From: Aeromicrobium sp. 9AM
GTDB taxonomy: Bacteria; Actinomycetota; Actinomycetes; Propionibacteriales; Nocardioidaceae
DNA length: 64,000 bases
Direction: 5' to 3'
NCBI RefSeq assembly: GCF_902506105.1
Contig: NZ_LR733304.1
Coordinates: 1,016,334-1,080,333 of the forward strand
Shown here: one piece after another, positions 41,438-50,117 of the stretch
Position numbering within the stretch: the stretch's first letter is position 1
Layout of the letters: every line of letters begins with the position of its first letter
Program-made: the position numbers and the translations under genes
The notes under the pieces: model-generated
What the model saw: only the letters and a program-made list of their open reading frames with translations
Database searches by the model: none
Told to the model about the DNA's origin: nothing

Positions 41438-41769
41438 CAGCCTCGTCAGGAGGTCCCGGCAAGCGACCCACCATGCCGGGCGCGGATGAGCTCTTCAGGG
41501 CCACCGCTCCGGCGCCGGCCGCCGAGGAGAGCGAGGCCAGCGCGCCGGCCGCGGCGAGCGGGCGGGTCAAGCACGACGAGAAGATGACGGTCTACGTCAC
41601 GGCTGCCGAGCTGCTCGCCGTCGAGCAGGCCAGGCTCAAGCTCCGCAGCGAGCTCGGCCGCAGCGTCGACCGCGGACGGTTCGTACGAGCCGCACTCGCG
41701 GTGGCGCTGGCCGACCTGGAGTCCCGTGGCACCGACAGCGATGTCGCCCGGCGATTGAGCGAGTCGTGA
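41422..41769 (+). CDS. Small linker protein between ParA and ScpA
   Basis: 115 residues, family not recognised. Residues 1-50 are Ala/Pro/Ser-rich and probably disordered; residues about 52-112 (KMTVYVTAAELLAVEQARLK then GRSVDRGRFVRAALAVALAD) resemble a ribbon-helix-helix or short DNA-binding helical module. ATG 41422 has GGGAGG at good distance and overlaps parA by 16 bp; GTG 41434 would overlap by 4 bp. The N-terminal basic stretch plus a ParA neighbour suggests a ParB substitute that stimulates the ATPase. Confidence 0.75.
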   Translation: MPRRVTASSGGPGKRPTMPGADELFRATAPAPAAEESEASAPAAASGRVKHDEKMTVYVTAAELLAVEQARLKLRSELGRSVDRGRFVRAALAVALADLESRGTDSDVARRLSES

Positions 41770-42674
41770 CCATCGCGGACGTCGACGAGTCCGCACCGTC
41801 CGGCTTCTCCGTGGGCCTGACCAACTTCGAGGGCCCGTTCGACCTGCTGCTGCAGCTCATCTCCAAGCATCAGCTCGACATCACCGAGGTCGCCCTGTCG
41901 AAGGTGACCAGCGACTTCATCGCGTACATCAAGGAGCTCGGGGACGACCTCGAGCAGACCACCAGCTTCCTGTTGGTCGCCTCGACCCTGCTCGACCTCA
42001 AGACCGCGCGGCTGCTGCCGCAGGCCGAGGTCGAGGACGAGGAGGACCTCGCCCTGCTCGAGGCCCGCGACCTGCTGTTCGCCCGGCTCATGCAGTACCG
42101 CGCGTTCAAGCAGGTTGCCGGTGTCATCGCCGCCCGCCTCGCCGAGGAGCAGAAGCGGTTCCCGCGGATCGTGTCGCTCGAGCCGCGCTTCGCCGACCTG
42201 CTGCCCGAGGTGCTGATCTCGATCGGTCCCGAGGAGCTGGCGCAGCTCGCGGCCGCGGCCTTCGAGGCCAAGCCCGTGCCGATCCTCTCCCTCGCACACC
42301 TGCACGCCCCGCAGGTCAGCGTGCGCGAGCAGGCGCACCTCGTGGTCGACCAGCTGCGCCGCAAGGGCGAGATGACGTTCCGCGCCCTCACCGCAGACGC
42401 GCCGGACCTGATGACCAAGGTGGCCCGCTTCCTCGCGGTCCTCGAGCTGTTCCGCGAGGGGGTCCTCGCGTTCGAGCAGGCGACCCCGCTGGGTGACCTG
42501 CACGTACGCTGGACCGGCACGGATGACGGCGACATCGACGTCGGCGACGAGTTCGACGAGCCGATCGTGGACCCCGACGACGTACCCATCGTCGAGGACG
42601 CGGATGAGCCGCCGGCCGACGACGAGCCCACCGACGAACAGACCCCTGAGACACGCGAGAGCACTGATGACTGA
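41766..42674 (+). CDS. scpA: Segregation and condensation protein A
   Basis: Kleisin that joins SMC and ScpB. 302 residues. N-terminal FEGPFDLLLQLISKHQLDITEVAL and TSFLLVASTLLDLKTARLLP are the signature of the family; the winged-helix C-terminal part ends with a long acidic tail (about 255-302). GTG 41766 overlaps the preceding stop; the C-terminus overlaps scpB by 8 bp. The smc gene is not in the window. Confidence 0.95.
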   Translation: MTIADVDESAPSGFSVGLTNFEGPFDLLLQLISKHQLDITEVALSKVTSDFIAYIKELGDDLEQTTSFLLVASTLLDLKTARLLPQAEVEDEEDLALLEARDLLFARLMQYRAFKQVAGVIAARLAEEQKRFPRIVSLEPRFADLLPEVLISIGPEELAQLAAAAFEAKPVPILSLAHLHAPQVSVREQAHLVVDQLRRKGEMTFRALTADAPDLMTKVARFLAVLELFREGVLAFEQATPLGDLHVRWTGTDDGDIDVGDEFDEPIVDPDDVPIVEDADEPPADDEPTDEQTPETRESTDD

Positions 42675-43398
42675 CCAGCACGTACCCACCGGCCCCCACG
42701 AGCTCGAGCTGGAGATGCTCGACCTGAGGCCGGCCCTCGAGGCCGTGCTGATGGTCGCCGACCAGCCGCTCGACCACCTGACCCTCGCGCAGGCCGTGGG
42801 GCATCCGCCGGTCGACGTCGAGCAGGCCCTCGCCGAGCTGGCGGCGGAGTACACCGAGCAGGGGCGTGGCTTCGAGCTGCGCAACATCGCCGGTGGCTGG
42901 CGGTTCTTCACACGCGAGGAGTTCGCGGGAGCGGTCGAGCGGTTCATCCTCGACGGTCAGCAGGCCCGGCTGACCCAGGCGGCCCTCGAGACGATGGCTG
43001 TCGTGGCATACCGGCAGCCCATCAGCCGGTCGCGCATCTCGGCCATTCGTGGCGTCAACGTCGACGGCGTCGTTCGTACGCTCGTGACGCGTGGGTTGAT
43101 CGAGGAGGACGGGGTCGACGCCGAGAGCGGCGCGATCCTCTACCGCACGACCAGCTACTTCCTGGAGCGCATGGGTCTCGGTGGTCTCGACGAGCTGCCC
43201 GACATCGCCGGCCACCTGCCGGAGCTCGAGGACATGGAGGACGAGGTTCTCGCCGGCGCCGAGGAGGCGCTCGGAGACCTGGCGAGCCAGGACTCGATCG
43301 GCGACGAGGCCGAGGTCGGTTCGGAACCCGAGGCCGAGCCGGAGCCAGCCGAAGCCCCCGAGGCCGCCGCCGAGCAGGGCGACGACACGCGTGGCTGA
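42667..43398 (+). CDS. scpB: Segregation and condensation protein B
   Basis: Two winged-helix domains, 243 residues. LRPALEAVLMVADQPLDHLTL begins the first and TQAALETMAVVAYRQPISRS with IRGVNVDGVVRTLVTRGLI form the conserved second. TSYFLERMGLGGLDELPD follows, then an acidic Glu/Ala/Pro tail. ATG 42667 lies inside scpA (8-bp overlap) and the end overlaps rluB by 8 bp. Confidence 0.95.
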   Translation: MTDQHVPTGPHELELEMLDLRPALEAVLMVADQPLDHLTLAQAVGHPPVDVEQALAELAAEYTEQGRGFELRNIAGGWRFFTREEFAGAVERFILDGQQARLTQAALETMAVVAYRQPISRSRISAIRGVNVDGVVRTLVTRGLIEEDGVDAESGAILYRTTSYFLERMGLGGLDELPDIAGHLPELEDMEDEVLAGAEEALGDLASQDSIGDEAEVGSEPEAEPEPAEAPEAAAEQGDDTRG

Positions 43399-44116
43399 GA
43401 TCCGACTGCAGAAGGTCCTCGCCCAAGCCGGCCTCGGCAGCCGCCGACGCTGCGACGACATGATCGCGAACGGCCGCGTCGAGGTCAACGGCGAGATCAT
43501 CGACGTCATGGGTGCACGCGTCGACCCCATGACCGACGTCATCCGGGTCGACGGCCAGCGCATTCCGCCGCCCAACGACCACGCGTACGTCCTGCTCAAC
43601 AAGCCCCGCGGGATCGTCACGTCCATGGCCGACGAGCGGGGCCGGCCCGACCTGTCGACGATCGTGGCGGGCCGCGAAGACCGCTTGTTCCACGTCGGCC
43701 GCCTGGACACCGACACCTCCGGGCTGCTGATCCTGACGAATGACGGGGACCTGGCGCACAAGCTGGCGCACCCGTCGTTCGAGATCACCAAGACCTACGT
43801 CGCACTGGTCGACGGCACGGTGCCCGACGGGCTGGGCGCCAAGCTCAAGGCCGGCATCGAGCTCGACGACGGTCCGGCCCAGGTCGACCGGTTCCTCGTC
43901 AAGGACACCTCACGGGGACGTTCGCTCGTCGAGCTCGACATCCACATGGGTCGCAACCGCATCGTCCGGCGGCTCCTGGACGCGGCCGGTCATCCCGTAC
44001 GCGAGCTGACCCGCACGGCGTTCGGTCCGCTGCACCTCGGCGGGCTCTCGTCCGGCTCGATGCGCGACCTGACCCGCGACGAGCTCGGCGCCCTGTTCGA
44101 TAGCGTTGACGGGTGA
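43391..44116 (+). CDS. rluB: RluB/RsuA-type 23S rRNA pseudouridine synthase
   Basis: 241 residues. N-terminal S4 domain (RLQKVLAQAGLGSRRRCDDM). The catalytic Asp is in GRLDTDTSGLLILTNDGDL; YVLLNKPRGIVTSMADE and MGRNRIVRRLLDAAGHPV are the other motifs. By analogy with RluB it modifies a site near the peptidyl-transferase centre, but RsuA/RluE-like specificity cannot be excluded. It matches Rv1711 after scpB. GTG 43391 was taken because the preceding stop overlaps it. Confidence 0.9.
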   Translation: MAEIRLQKVLAQAGLGSRRRCDDMIANGRVEVNGEIIDVMGARVDPMTDVIRVDGQRIPPPNDHAYVLLNKPRGIVTSMADERGRPDLSTIVAGREDRLFHVGRLDTDTSGLLILTNDGDLAHKLAHPSFEITKTYVALVDGTVPDGLGAKLKAGIELDDGPAQVDRFLVKDTSRGRSLVELDIHMGRNRIVRRLLDAAGHPVRELTRTAFGPLHLGGLSSGSMRDLTRDELGALFDSVDG

Positions 44117-45174
44117 ACACTGACCTTCCCGGACCGGTCCTGGTGATCGGCTGCGGACTCATCGGTACGTCCGCCGCGCTCGCGTTGGTCGAGGCGGGTG
44201 TCACGGTGCACCTCGAGGACATCCGCACCTCCAACCTCGAGCTGGCGATCTCCCGCGGAGCCGGCACCGCCGACCCGGTCGAGGCGCCCACGCTCGTCAT
44301 CGTCGCGGTGCCGCCGGCCGACGTCGTCGACACGGTGCGCCGGGTGCTGAAGGACTTTCCCGCGGCCGCCATCACCGACGTCGCCAGCGTCAAGTCCGAC
44401 CTGCAGCACCAGATCGCGCAGCTCGACGGCAGCCAGCGCTACGTCGGCAGCCATCCCATGGCCGGCAGCGAACGCTCCGGTCCCATGGCCGCCTCCGCGC
44501 GGTTGTTCGAGGGCCGGCCGTGGGCCGTCACCACCTCCGAGGGCACCGACCAGGACGCGATCGATCTCGTGGTCCGGCTTGCCGAGGTCGCCGGGGGAGT
44601 GCCGCTCGTCATGGATGCCCCTGATCACGACCGCGCAGTGGCCCTGGTGTCGCACGTGCCGCACATCCTGTCGGTGCTGACGGCGGCGCAGCTCAACGGC
44701 GCGCCGGGCGAGCACCTTGCGCTGGCAGGCCCCGGCCTCCGCGACGTGACGCGCATCGCCGGCAGCGACATCGCGCTGTGGCAGGACATCCTCGGCGCCA
44801 ACGCCGGCCAGGTGCGGGCCGTGCTGCAGCACGTACGCGAAGACCTCGACCGGGTGATCGACTCGATCGGCGCGGACACCGACCGCCTCGGCCAGGTGCT
44901 CCAGTCCGGCCAGGATGGCACCCGGCTGATCCCGGGCAAGCACGGCGACAAGATCGCCGACCTGGCCACGGTTTTCGTCTCCGTGCCCGACCGCCCGGGC
45001 GAGCTGCCGCGCCTCATGGCGCACACGGGCGAGGCCGGGGTCAACATCGAGGACATCCGCATCGACCACGAGCTCGGCCGTCCGGTCGGCCAGGTCGAGA
45101 TCGCCGTCATGGCGGGCTCGGCCGATACGCTCGTCGAGGCATTGACCGCGCGCGGCTGGTCCGCGTACCGCTAG
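44113..45174 (+). CDS. tyrA: Prephenate dehydrogenase
   Basis: Tyrosine-biosynthesis dehydrogenase, 353 residues. N-terminal NAD fold with VIGCGLIGTSAALALVEAG, TDVASVKSDL, the conserved GSHPMAGSERSGP, and a C-terminal ACT-like domain (FVSVPDRPGELPRLMAHTGE) expected to sense tyrosine. The GTG start at 44113 overlaps rluB by 4 bp. The arrangement tyrA-cmk is common in Gram-positives. Confidence 0.93.
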   Translation: MNTDLPGPVLVIGCGLIGTSAALALVEAGVTVHLEDIRTSNLELAISRGAGTADPVEAPTLVIVAVPPADVVDTVRRVLKDFPAAAITDVASVKSDLQHQIAQLDGSQRYVGSHPMAGSERSGPMAASARLFEGRPWAVTTSEGTDQDAIDLVVRLAEVAGGVPLVMDAPDHDRAVALVSHVPHILSVLTAAQLNGAPGEHLALAGPGLRDVTRIAGSDIALWQDILGANAGQVRAVLQHVREDLDRVIDSIGADTDRLGQVLQSGQDGTRLIPGKHGDKIADLATVFVSVPDRPGELPRLMAHTGEAGVNIEDIRIDHELGRPVGQVEIAVMAGSADTLVEALTARGWSAYR

Positions 45175-45202
45175 GCACAACAGCAATCAAGGAGTGGCAC
45201 AC

Positions 45203-45865
45203 GTGAGCAAGCCCCTGGTCGTGGCGATCGACGGACCGTCGGGTTCTGGCAAGTCGAGCACCTCGCGAGGCGTCGCCGACCGGCTGTCGCTGGCCTACCT
45301 CGACACCGGGGCGATGTATCGCGCCATGACCTGGGCGCTTCTCGAGCGTGGCGTCGACCTGCAGGACCCCGACGCGATCGCCACGGCAGCCGAGGACGTA
45401 CGCCTGACGTCGGGCACCGATCCGCTCGATCCCACGATCCACGTCGACGGCACCGACGTCGCGGACCCGATCCGCAGCGAAGAGGTCACCGGTTCGGTCA
45501 GCCTCGTCGCCGCCGTGCCGAGCGTCCGCGAGATGCTGGTCGAGCTGCAGCGCGAGATCATCGCCGGCAGCGATGGCATCGTCGTGGAGGGCCGCGACAT
45601 CGGCTCGACCGTCGCTCCCGACGCGCCGACCAAGATCTATCTGGTCGCCGACCCGGCCGCGCGGGCCGCCCGGCGAGCGGCCGAGACCGGCGCGAGCGAC
45701 GCCGCGGCGACCGAGCTGGCCCTGGCCCGCCGCGACGAGATCGACTCCAACCGCGCCGCCTCGCCGCTGGCCAAGGCAGACGACGCCGTGGTCGTGGACG
45801 GCACGCACCTGACGCTTGAAGAGGTCATCGAGACCATCGTCGGGATCGTCGACGCGGCACGATGA
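45203..45865 (+). CDS. cmk: Cytidylate kinase
   Basis: Phosphorylates CMP and dCMP. 220 residues. P-loop DGPSGSGKSSTSRGVA near 9-24, YLDTGAMYRAMTWALLE, EGRDIGSTVAPDA and the lid RRAAETGASDAA. AAGGAG is 8 nt before GTG 45203; an in-frame GTG at 45194 is too close to that site. The stop overlaps the acyltransferase gene by 4 bp. Confidence 0.94.
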   Translation: MSKPLVVAIDGPSGSGKSSTSRGVADRLSLAYLDTGAMYRAMTWALLERGVDLQDPDAIATAAEDVRLTSGTDPLDPTIHVDGTDVADPIRSEEVTGSVSLVAAVPSVREMLVELQREIIAGSDGIVVEGRDIGSTVAPDAPTKIYLVADPAARAARRAAETGASDAAATELALARRDEIDSNRAASPLAKADDAVVVDGTHLTLEEVIETIVGIVDAAR

Positions 45866-46551
45866 GCGCCGCCGACGGGTTGCCTGAGGGCGGGCTGCGG
45901 CTCGTCCGGCGGCTGGCCCGCGGGCACTTCACGCGGCGGTGGGACATCCACGAGCACGGCCGCGAGCACGTCGCCAAGGCCGGGCCGGTGATCTTCGCCA
46001 GCAACCACATCGGCTGGCTCGACGGCCCGCTGCTCTTCGTGACGGCTCCGCGGCCGCCGCACGCGCTGGTCAAGGAGGAGGAGTTCCACGGGCGTACGGG
46101 GCGGTTGCTCCAGTTCGTCGGGCAGATCAAGGTCAGCAGGACCCGCAACGACACCGGTGCCGTACGTCGTGCGGTTCAGGCACTGGCCGCCGGGCAGACC
46201 GTCCTGGTCTATCCCGAGGCGACCCGTGGCAACGGGGAGTTCGACAACTTCAAGAACGGCGTGGCGTACCTCGCGCTCGTCTCGGGAGCCCCGGTCGTAC
46301 CGATCGCGATCTTCGGGACGCGCCTTGCTGGGGAGCCTGCGGACGCCCGTCCGGCCAAGGGCGCACGCCTGGACGTGGTCTACGGGGAGCCGATCCAGCT
46401 GCCGATGCAGGTTTGGCCGCGAGATCGTGGGATGATGGCAGACGCAGGTGATCAGATCCACGATCATCTGCGTGCTCATGTTTCCCAGGCCAAGTCAGTG
46501 CTCAAGCGCGACCTCCCCGGCCCTCTTCCGACAGGATCCACCGATGGCTGA
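45862..46551 (+). CDS. Lysophospholipid acyltransferase (PlsC-like)
   Basis: 229 residues of the 1-acyl-glycerol-3-phosphate acyltransferase family. The catalytic HX4D motif appears as NHIGWLDGP near 49-57 and the second block as [10 protein letters not shown] (usually PEGTR). No clear membrane helix, so it is probably peripheral. It lies between cmk and der, a frequent actinobacterial order; the start overlaps cmk by 4 bp and its end overlaps der by 8 bp. Confidence 0.88.
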   Translation: MSAADGLPEGGLRLVRRLARGHFTRRWDIHEHGREHVAKAGPVIFASNHIGWLDGPLLFVTAPRPPHALVKEEEFHGRTGRLLQFVGQIKVSRTRNDTGAVRRAVQALAAGQTVLVYPEATRGNGEFDNFKNGVAYLALVSGAPVVPIAIFGTRLAGEPADARPAKGARLDVVYGEPIQLPMQVWPRDRGMMADAGDQIHDHLRAHVSQAKSVLKRDLPGPLPTGSTDG

Positions 46552-47869
46552 CGTTGTACCCGTTCTCGCTGTGATCGGGCGCCCCAACGTCGGCAAGTCG
46601 ACCCTGGTCAACCGCATCATCGGTCGCCGGGAAGCTGTCGTCGAGGACGTGCCCGGCGTGACCCGCGACCGGGTGTCCTACGACGCCCACTGGAACGGCC
46701 GCGCGTTCACCGTGGTCGACACCGGTGGCTGGGACCCCGACGCCCGCGGCCTGGCCGAGCGCATCGCCGCCCAGGCCGAGATCGCGATCCAGGTCGCCGA
46801 CGCGGTGCTGTTCGTCGTGGATGCCACGGTCGGCATCACCGATGTCGACGAGAAGGTCGTCCGCATCCTGCGCGCCGCCAAGAAGCCCGTCGTGCTGGCC
46901 GCCAACAAGGTCGACGACCAGCGCACCGAGGCCGAGGCTGCCGGTCTGTGGAACCTCGGACTCGGCGAGCCCTACCCGGTCTCCGCCCTGCACGGCCGGG
47001 GGAGCGGCGACATGCTCGACGCCGTCCTCGCGGCACTGCCCGACCCGCCGCCCGAGGACTTCGACGCCCCGCAGGGACCGCGTCGCGTCGCGATCGTCGG
47101 CAAGCCCAACGTCGGCAAGTCCAGCCTGCTCAACCGTCTTGCGGGTGAGGAGCGGGTCGTCGTCGACGACGCCTCCGGCACCACGGTCGACCCGGTCGAC
47201 GAGATCGTCACCCTCGGTGGCCGCACGTGGAACTTCATCGACACCGCGGGCATCCGCCGGCGCGTACGCGATGCGTCGGGCCATGAGTACTACGCCAGCC
47301 TGCGCACCAGCTCGGCCATCGATCGCGCTGAGGTCGCTGTCGTCATCATCGACGGCAGCCAGCCGCTCACCGAGCAGGACACCCGCATCATCAGCTCGGT
47401 GGCCGAGGCCGGCCGCGCGCTGATCGTCGCATTCAACAAGTGGGATCTCGTCGACGAGGAGCGCCGCTACTACCTCGACCGCGAGATCGAGCGCGAGCTC
47501 GTGCAGGTCCCGTGGGCGCCGACGATCAACATCACGGCCCGCACCGGCTGGCACATCGACCGGCTCGTACGCGCGCTGGATGCCGCCCTCGAGGGATGGG
47601 AGACCCGCGTGACGACGGGCGCGCTCAACGCGTTCCTCGGGCGGCTCGTCGCCGAGCACCCGCACCCGGTGCGCGGTGGCAAGCAGCCCAAGATCATGTT
47701 CGGCACGCAGGCATCGACGGCTCCGCCGACCTTCGTGCTGTTCACCTCGGGCAAGCTCGAGGCGTCGTACATGCGGTTCATCGAGCGTCGGCTCCGCGAG
47801 GAGTTCGGGTTCGTCGGATCGCCGATCCACCTGCAGCAGCGCCCGCGCAAGAAGCGCGAGCGCCGCTGA
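46544..47869 (+). CDS. der: Ribosome-assembly GTPase Der (EngA)
   Basis: Double GTPase needed for 50S assembly, 441 residues. First G domain [25 protein letters not shown]; second [28 protein letters not shown]; then the KH-like domain ([14 protein letters not shown]) ending in a basic tail KKRERR. The second switch has the unusual [10 protein letters not shown] in the usual TRDSID position, with Val replacing Arg. ATG 46544 overlaps the preceding gene by 8 bp. Confidence 0.95.
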   Translation: MADVVPVLAVIGRPNVGKSTLVNRIIGRREAVVEDVPGVTRDRVSYDAHWNGRAFTVVDTGGWDPDARGLAERIAAQAEIAIQVADAVLFVVDATVGITDVDEKVVRILRAAKKPVVLAANKVDDQRTEAEAAGLWNLGLGEPYPVSALHGRGSGDMLDAVLAALPDPPPEDFDAPQGPRRVAIVGKPNVGKSSLLNRLAGEERVVVDDASGTTVDPVDEIVTLGGRTWNFIDTAGIRRRVRDASGHEYYASLRTSSAIDRAEVAVVIIDGSQPLTEQDTRIISSVAEAGRALIVAFNKWDLVDEERRYYLDREIERELVQVPWAPTINITARTGWHIDRLVRALDAALEGWETRVTTGALNAFLGRLVAEHPHPVRGGKQPKIMFGTQASTAPPTFVLFTSGKLEASYMRFIERRLREEFGFVGSPIHLQQRPRKKRERR

Positions 47870-47923
47870 ACGACCGGTGCAGGGACCTCGCCGCGGCTGC
47901 GGTAAAGTTCCTCTTCGGTACAA

Positions 47924-47997
47924 CGGGCTGTAGCGCAGCTTGGTAGCGCACCTGACTGGGGGTCAGGGGGTCGCAGGTTCAAATCCTGTCAGCCCGA
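47924..47997 (+). tRNA. tRNA-Pro (anticodon GGG)
   Basis: 74 nt. Acceptor CGGGCTG/CAGCCCG, D arm with TAGCGCAGCTTGGTAGCGCA, anticodon stem CCTGA/TCAGG with loop CTGGGGG, so anticodon GGG at 47958-47960, and T arm GGTTCAAATCC with discriminator A at 47997; CCA is not encoded. TAAAGT at 47903-47908 may be its -10, 16 bp before the mature end. Confidence 0.95.
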
Positions 47998-48021
47998 CGT
48001 TGTGATCTTGCAAGAGAAACA

Positions 48022-48060
48022 GAACTCCCGGACCTGCGGAAGCGGGTCCGGGAGTTCTTT
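48022..48060. terminator. Strong bidirectional terminator
   Basis: GAACTCCCGGACC (48022-48034) and GGTCCGGGAGTTC (48045-48057) form a perfect 13-bp stem with a 10-nt loop and CTTTCG after it on the plus strand. On the minus strand TGTTTC follows. It ends the tRNA transcript and probably also the minus-strand operon stopping at 48080. Confidence 0.85.
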
Positions 48061-48079
48061 CGTGCCGAGGGTGACTCGC

Positions 48080-48988
48080 TCAGGTCACCTGGGTCATCGA
48101 GACCAGCTCGTGCTGGGGCATCGGGTTGTCGCGGGTGGCCTTGCAGGTGAGCTGCACGAGCTCGGCGCCCGGCATCGTGCGGACCTGCACGTCCCAGCGA
48201 ACGTCACCGACGGCGAACGTCGCGTCGGTCAGCTCGTTACGTCTCTGCCGGGACACGAGGCGTACGGCGCCCTCGCGGGTCTCACCCAGGTGGCGGCGCA
48301 ACGCGAGCTCGGCGAACTGCACCGGCATCGTGTACGAGGAGCGGCCCCGGAGGCGGTCGAGGTCGAGCCGCCCGGCGACATGCCCCTCGGCGACTGCGAC
48401 GGACGATTCGGCATCGAGACGTCCGTAGTAGAGGCCTTGGGGGAGCACCAGCATGTTGCCGGCGAAGCGGTCGCCGCCGATGTGCGAGACCTCCCAGGTC
48501 TGCTGGGGGTACGCCTCAGCCAGCGCCGCAGCGACCGGGCGGCCGCGCTCGGCGCAACAGGCGTCGTGGCGGCCGTGCGTGCACACGCAGAAGAGCGGTG
48601 CGTCGTACGGCGTCAGGCCCATCGAGCGTCCGGCACCCAACGCGGCGAGGTCGAGATCGAGCAGCTCGTGCGGATCGGTCAGGACTGTCGCCTCGATCCA
48701 CGAGCGCGACGGGTGGGCGAAGGCCGCGAAGACCTGCACGCCGGCCTCGTCGGTACGCCGATCCGGTCGACGTACGAGCAGCGGACGGACCTTGGCCGCA
48801 GCCGCCGCACGCCTCAGGGAGTCGCCCAACCCGTCAGGCAGCCGAGCGTCCCGCAGCGCGTCGACGCCCCAAGGACCGGGGTGCTCGACGAGCAGGAACG
48901 CCCGGACGGTCGATGCCGTACCCGTCATCGGCTCGTCCCGCTGGTCGCTGGCGATCGCGCAACGGAAGGCGGGGTCGCGAGAGGTCAC
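48080..48988 (-). CDS. Sucrase/ferredoxin-like protein (third gene of repeat-peptide operon)
   Basis: 302-residue thioredoxin-fold protein of the Suc_Fer-like family (PF06999). The key cysteine motif is CVCTHGRHDACCAERGRP near 142-159, followed by AYPQQTWEVSHIGGDRFAGN. Such proteins bind or resemble [2Fe-2S] ferredoxins. GTG 48988 overlaps the stop of the JmjC gene (GTGA), showing coupling. A possible role is electron supply to the oxygenase or reduction of a product; the sequence alone does not settle it. Confidence 0.85.
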   Translation of the reverse strand: MTSRDPAFRCAIASDQRDEPMTGTASTVRAFLLVEHPGPWGVDALRDARLPDGLGDSLRRAAAAAKVRPLLVRRPDRRTDEAGVQVFAAFAHPSRSWIEATVLTDPHELLDLDLAALGAGRSMGLTPYDAPLFCVCTHGRHDACCAERGRPVAAALAEAYPQQTWEVSHIGGDRFAGNMLVLPQGLYYGRLDAESSVAVAEGHVAGRLDLDRLRGRSSYTMPVQFAELALRRHLGETREGAVRLVSRQRRNELTDATFAVGDVRWDVQVRTMPGAELVQLTCKATRDNPMPQHELVSMTQVT

Positions 48989-50115
48989 GAAACGACCTCG
49001 AGCATCCCTTCCCGCACCAGTCGGCGGCAGAGCACGAGCCGACTCTGTGGGTCGAGGTGCTCGGCGAGGTCTCGTGGGGCGAGCTCTCGGCGCTCCCGCA
49101 GGTCGTCCAGAGCGGGTCGCAGCCATCCGGGCACGTCGATGGAGCGGTCGCCCAGCAGCACGTCGATGCGGTCGCCGCGCGCGAGCAGCACGCAGGGGCT
49201 CCCGGGCCGGCGCCGCAGCACGGTGTCGTCGTCGATCGCACCGGCCGCGAGGACGTCGTGCAACCCACCGGACAGGCGCGGACTGCGAGTCGTGAGGAAC
49301 CGGCGCACCTCGGCCTCCACCGCTGCGGTCGTGTCGACGCTGCGAATCTGTGCCGCCAGCGACTCCAGCCGGTGCCCGAGCTCGTCGGCGAGTCCGGCCG
49401 GGTCGTCGAGGTAGCCCGCCGGCAGGTGCGCTTCGGCGACACGGGACACGACGTCAGCCAGGCTGCGCTCGACGAGACCACGCCAGGTCAGCTGGTTGAT
49501 GCCGATCGTGACGTGGAGCGAGACCGTGTCCTGCGCGCGCGCCGCGTGCGGGGTGCCGGTCGGCAGATACATCGACAACCCGGGCTCGAGGAGCACGTCG
49601 TCGACGCCGTCGGGAGCGTGGACCTCCCACTGCTTCGACCCGGCGGTCTGGAAGACGAATACGTCGTGGGAGTCGCTGTGCACCGCGAAACCCTGCGCTC
49701 CGGGCGGGGTGAGGTAGGCATTGGCCTGGCACGGATGGCCGATCTCAAGCTCGAGCTCGGCGACGAGACGGGTCAGCGGCGGCCAGTAGCGGTGCAGGCC
49801 TTGGAAGACGACGGTCGCGCCGCCCTCGAACAGCGCCAGAGCCTTGCGGGCGTCCACCAGACCGGTCAGCGGCTTGCCGGCGAGGGTCGCGCCGCGGGTG
49901 TACGCGGACTCGGGCAGCACGGCGCCGTCCTTGGCCACGCGGACCGACGGCGTACGAATGGCGGACGAGGTGAGCAGGGTGTCCACGTCGTCAAGGGACA
50001 GCAGATCGGCCAGGTCGTCAGGGTTGGCTCGGTGAAGGTGCACCTGCGACGCCCAGACCTTCGAGATGAAGGTCTGGGCGTCGCCGCTGAGCAGGTCGAG
50101 CGCGGATCCGGACAC
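48985..50115 (-). CDS. JmjC/cupin oxygenase, RoxA-like
   Basis: 376-residue protein of the cupin_4/JmjC group (PF08007), whose known members RoxA (YcfD) and NO66 hydroxylate ribosomal-protein residues with Fe(II) and 2-oxoglutarate. The metal triad is visible: HSD within FAVHSDSHDVFVFQTAGSKQ near 143, and His in YLPTGTPHAARAQD. A C-terminal helical part (about 230-376) is the dimer/winged-helix region of this family. GTG 50115 follows the repeat peptide by 2 bp and the end overlaps the ferredoxin-like gene by 4 bp. The substrate may be the neighbouring peptide. Confidence 0.85.
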   Translation of the reverse strand: MSGSALDLLSGDAQTFISKVWASQVHLHRANPDDLADLLSLDDVDTLLTSSAIRTPSVRVAKDGAVLPESAYTRGATLAGKPLTGLVDARKALALFEGGATVVFQGLHRYWPPLTRLVAELELEIGHPCQANAYLTPPGAQGFAVHSDSHDVFVFQTAGSKQWEVHAPDGVDDVLLEPGLSMYLPTGTPHAARAQDTVSLHVTIGINQLTWRGLVERSLADVVSRVAEAHLPAGYLDDPAGLADELGHRLESLAAQIRSVDTTAAVEAEVRRFLTTRSPRLSGGLHDVLAAGAIDDDTVLRRRPGSPCVLLARGDRIDVLLGDRSIDVPGWLRPALDDLRERRELAPRDLAEHLDPQSRLVLCRRLVREGMLEVVS

Positions 50116-50117
50116 GG

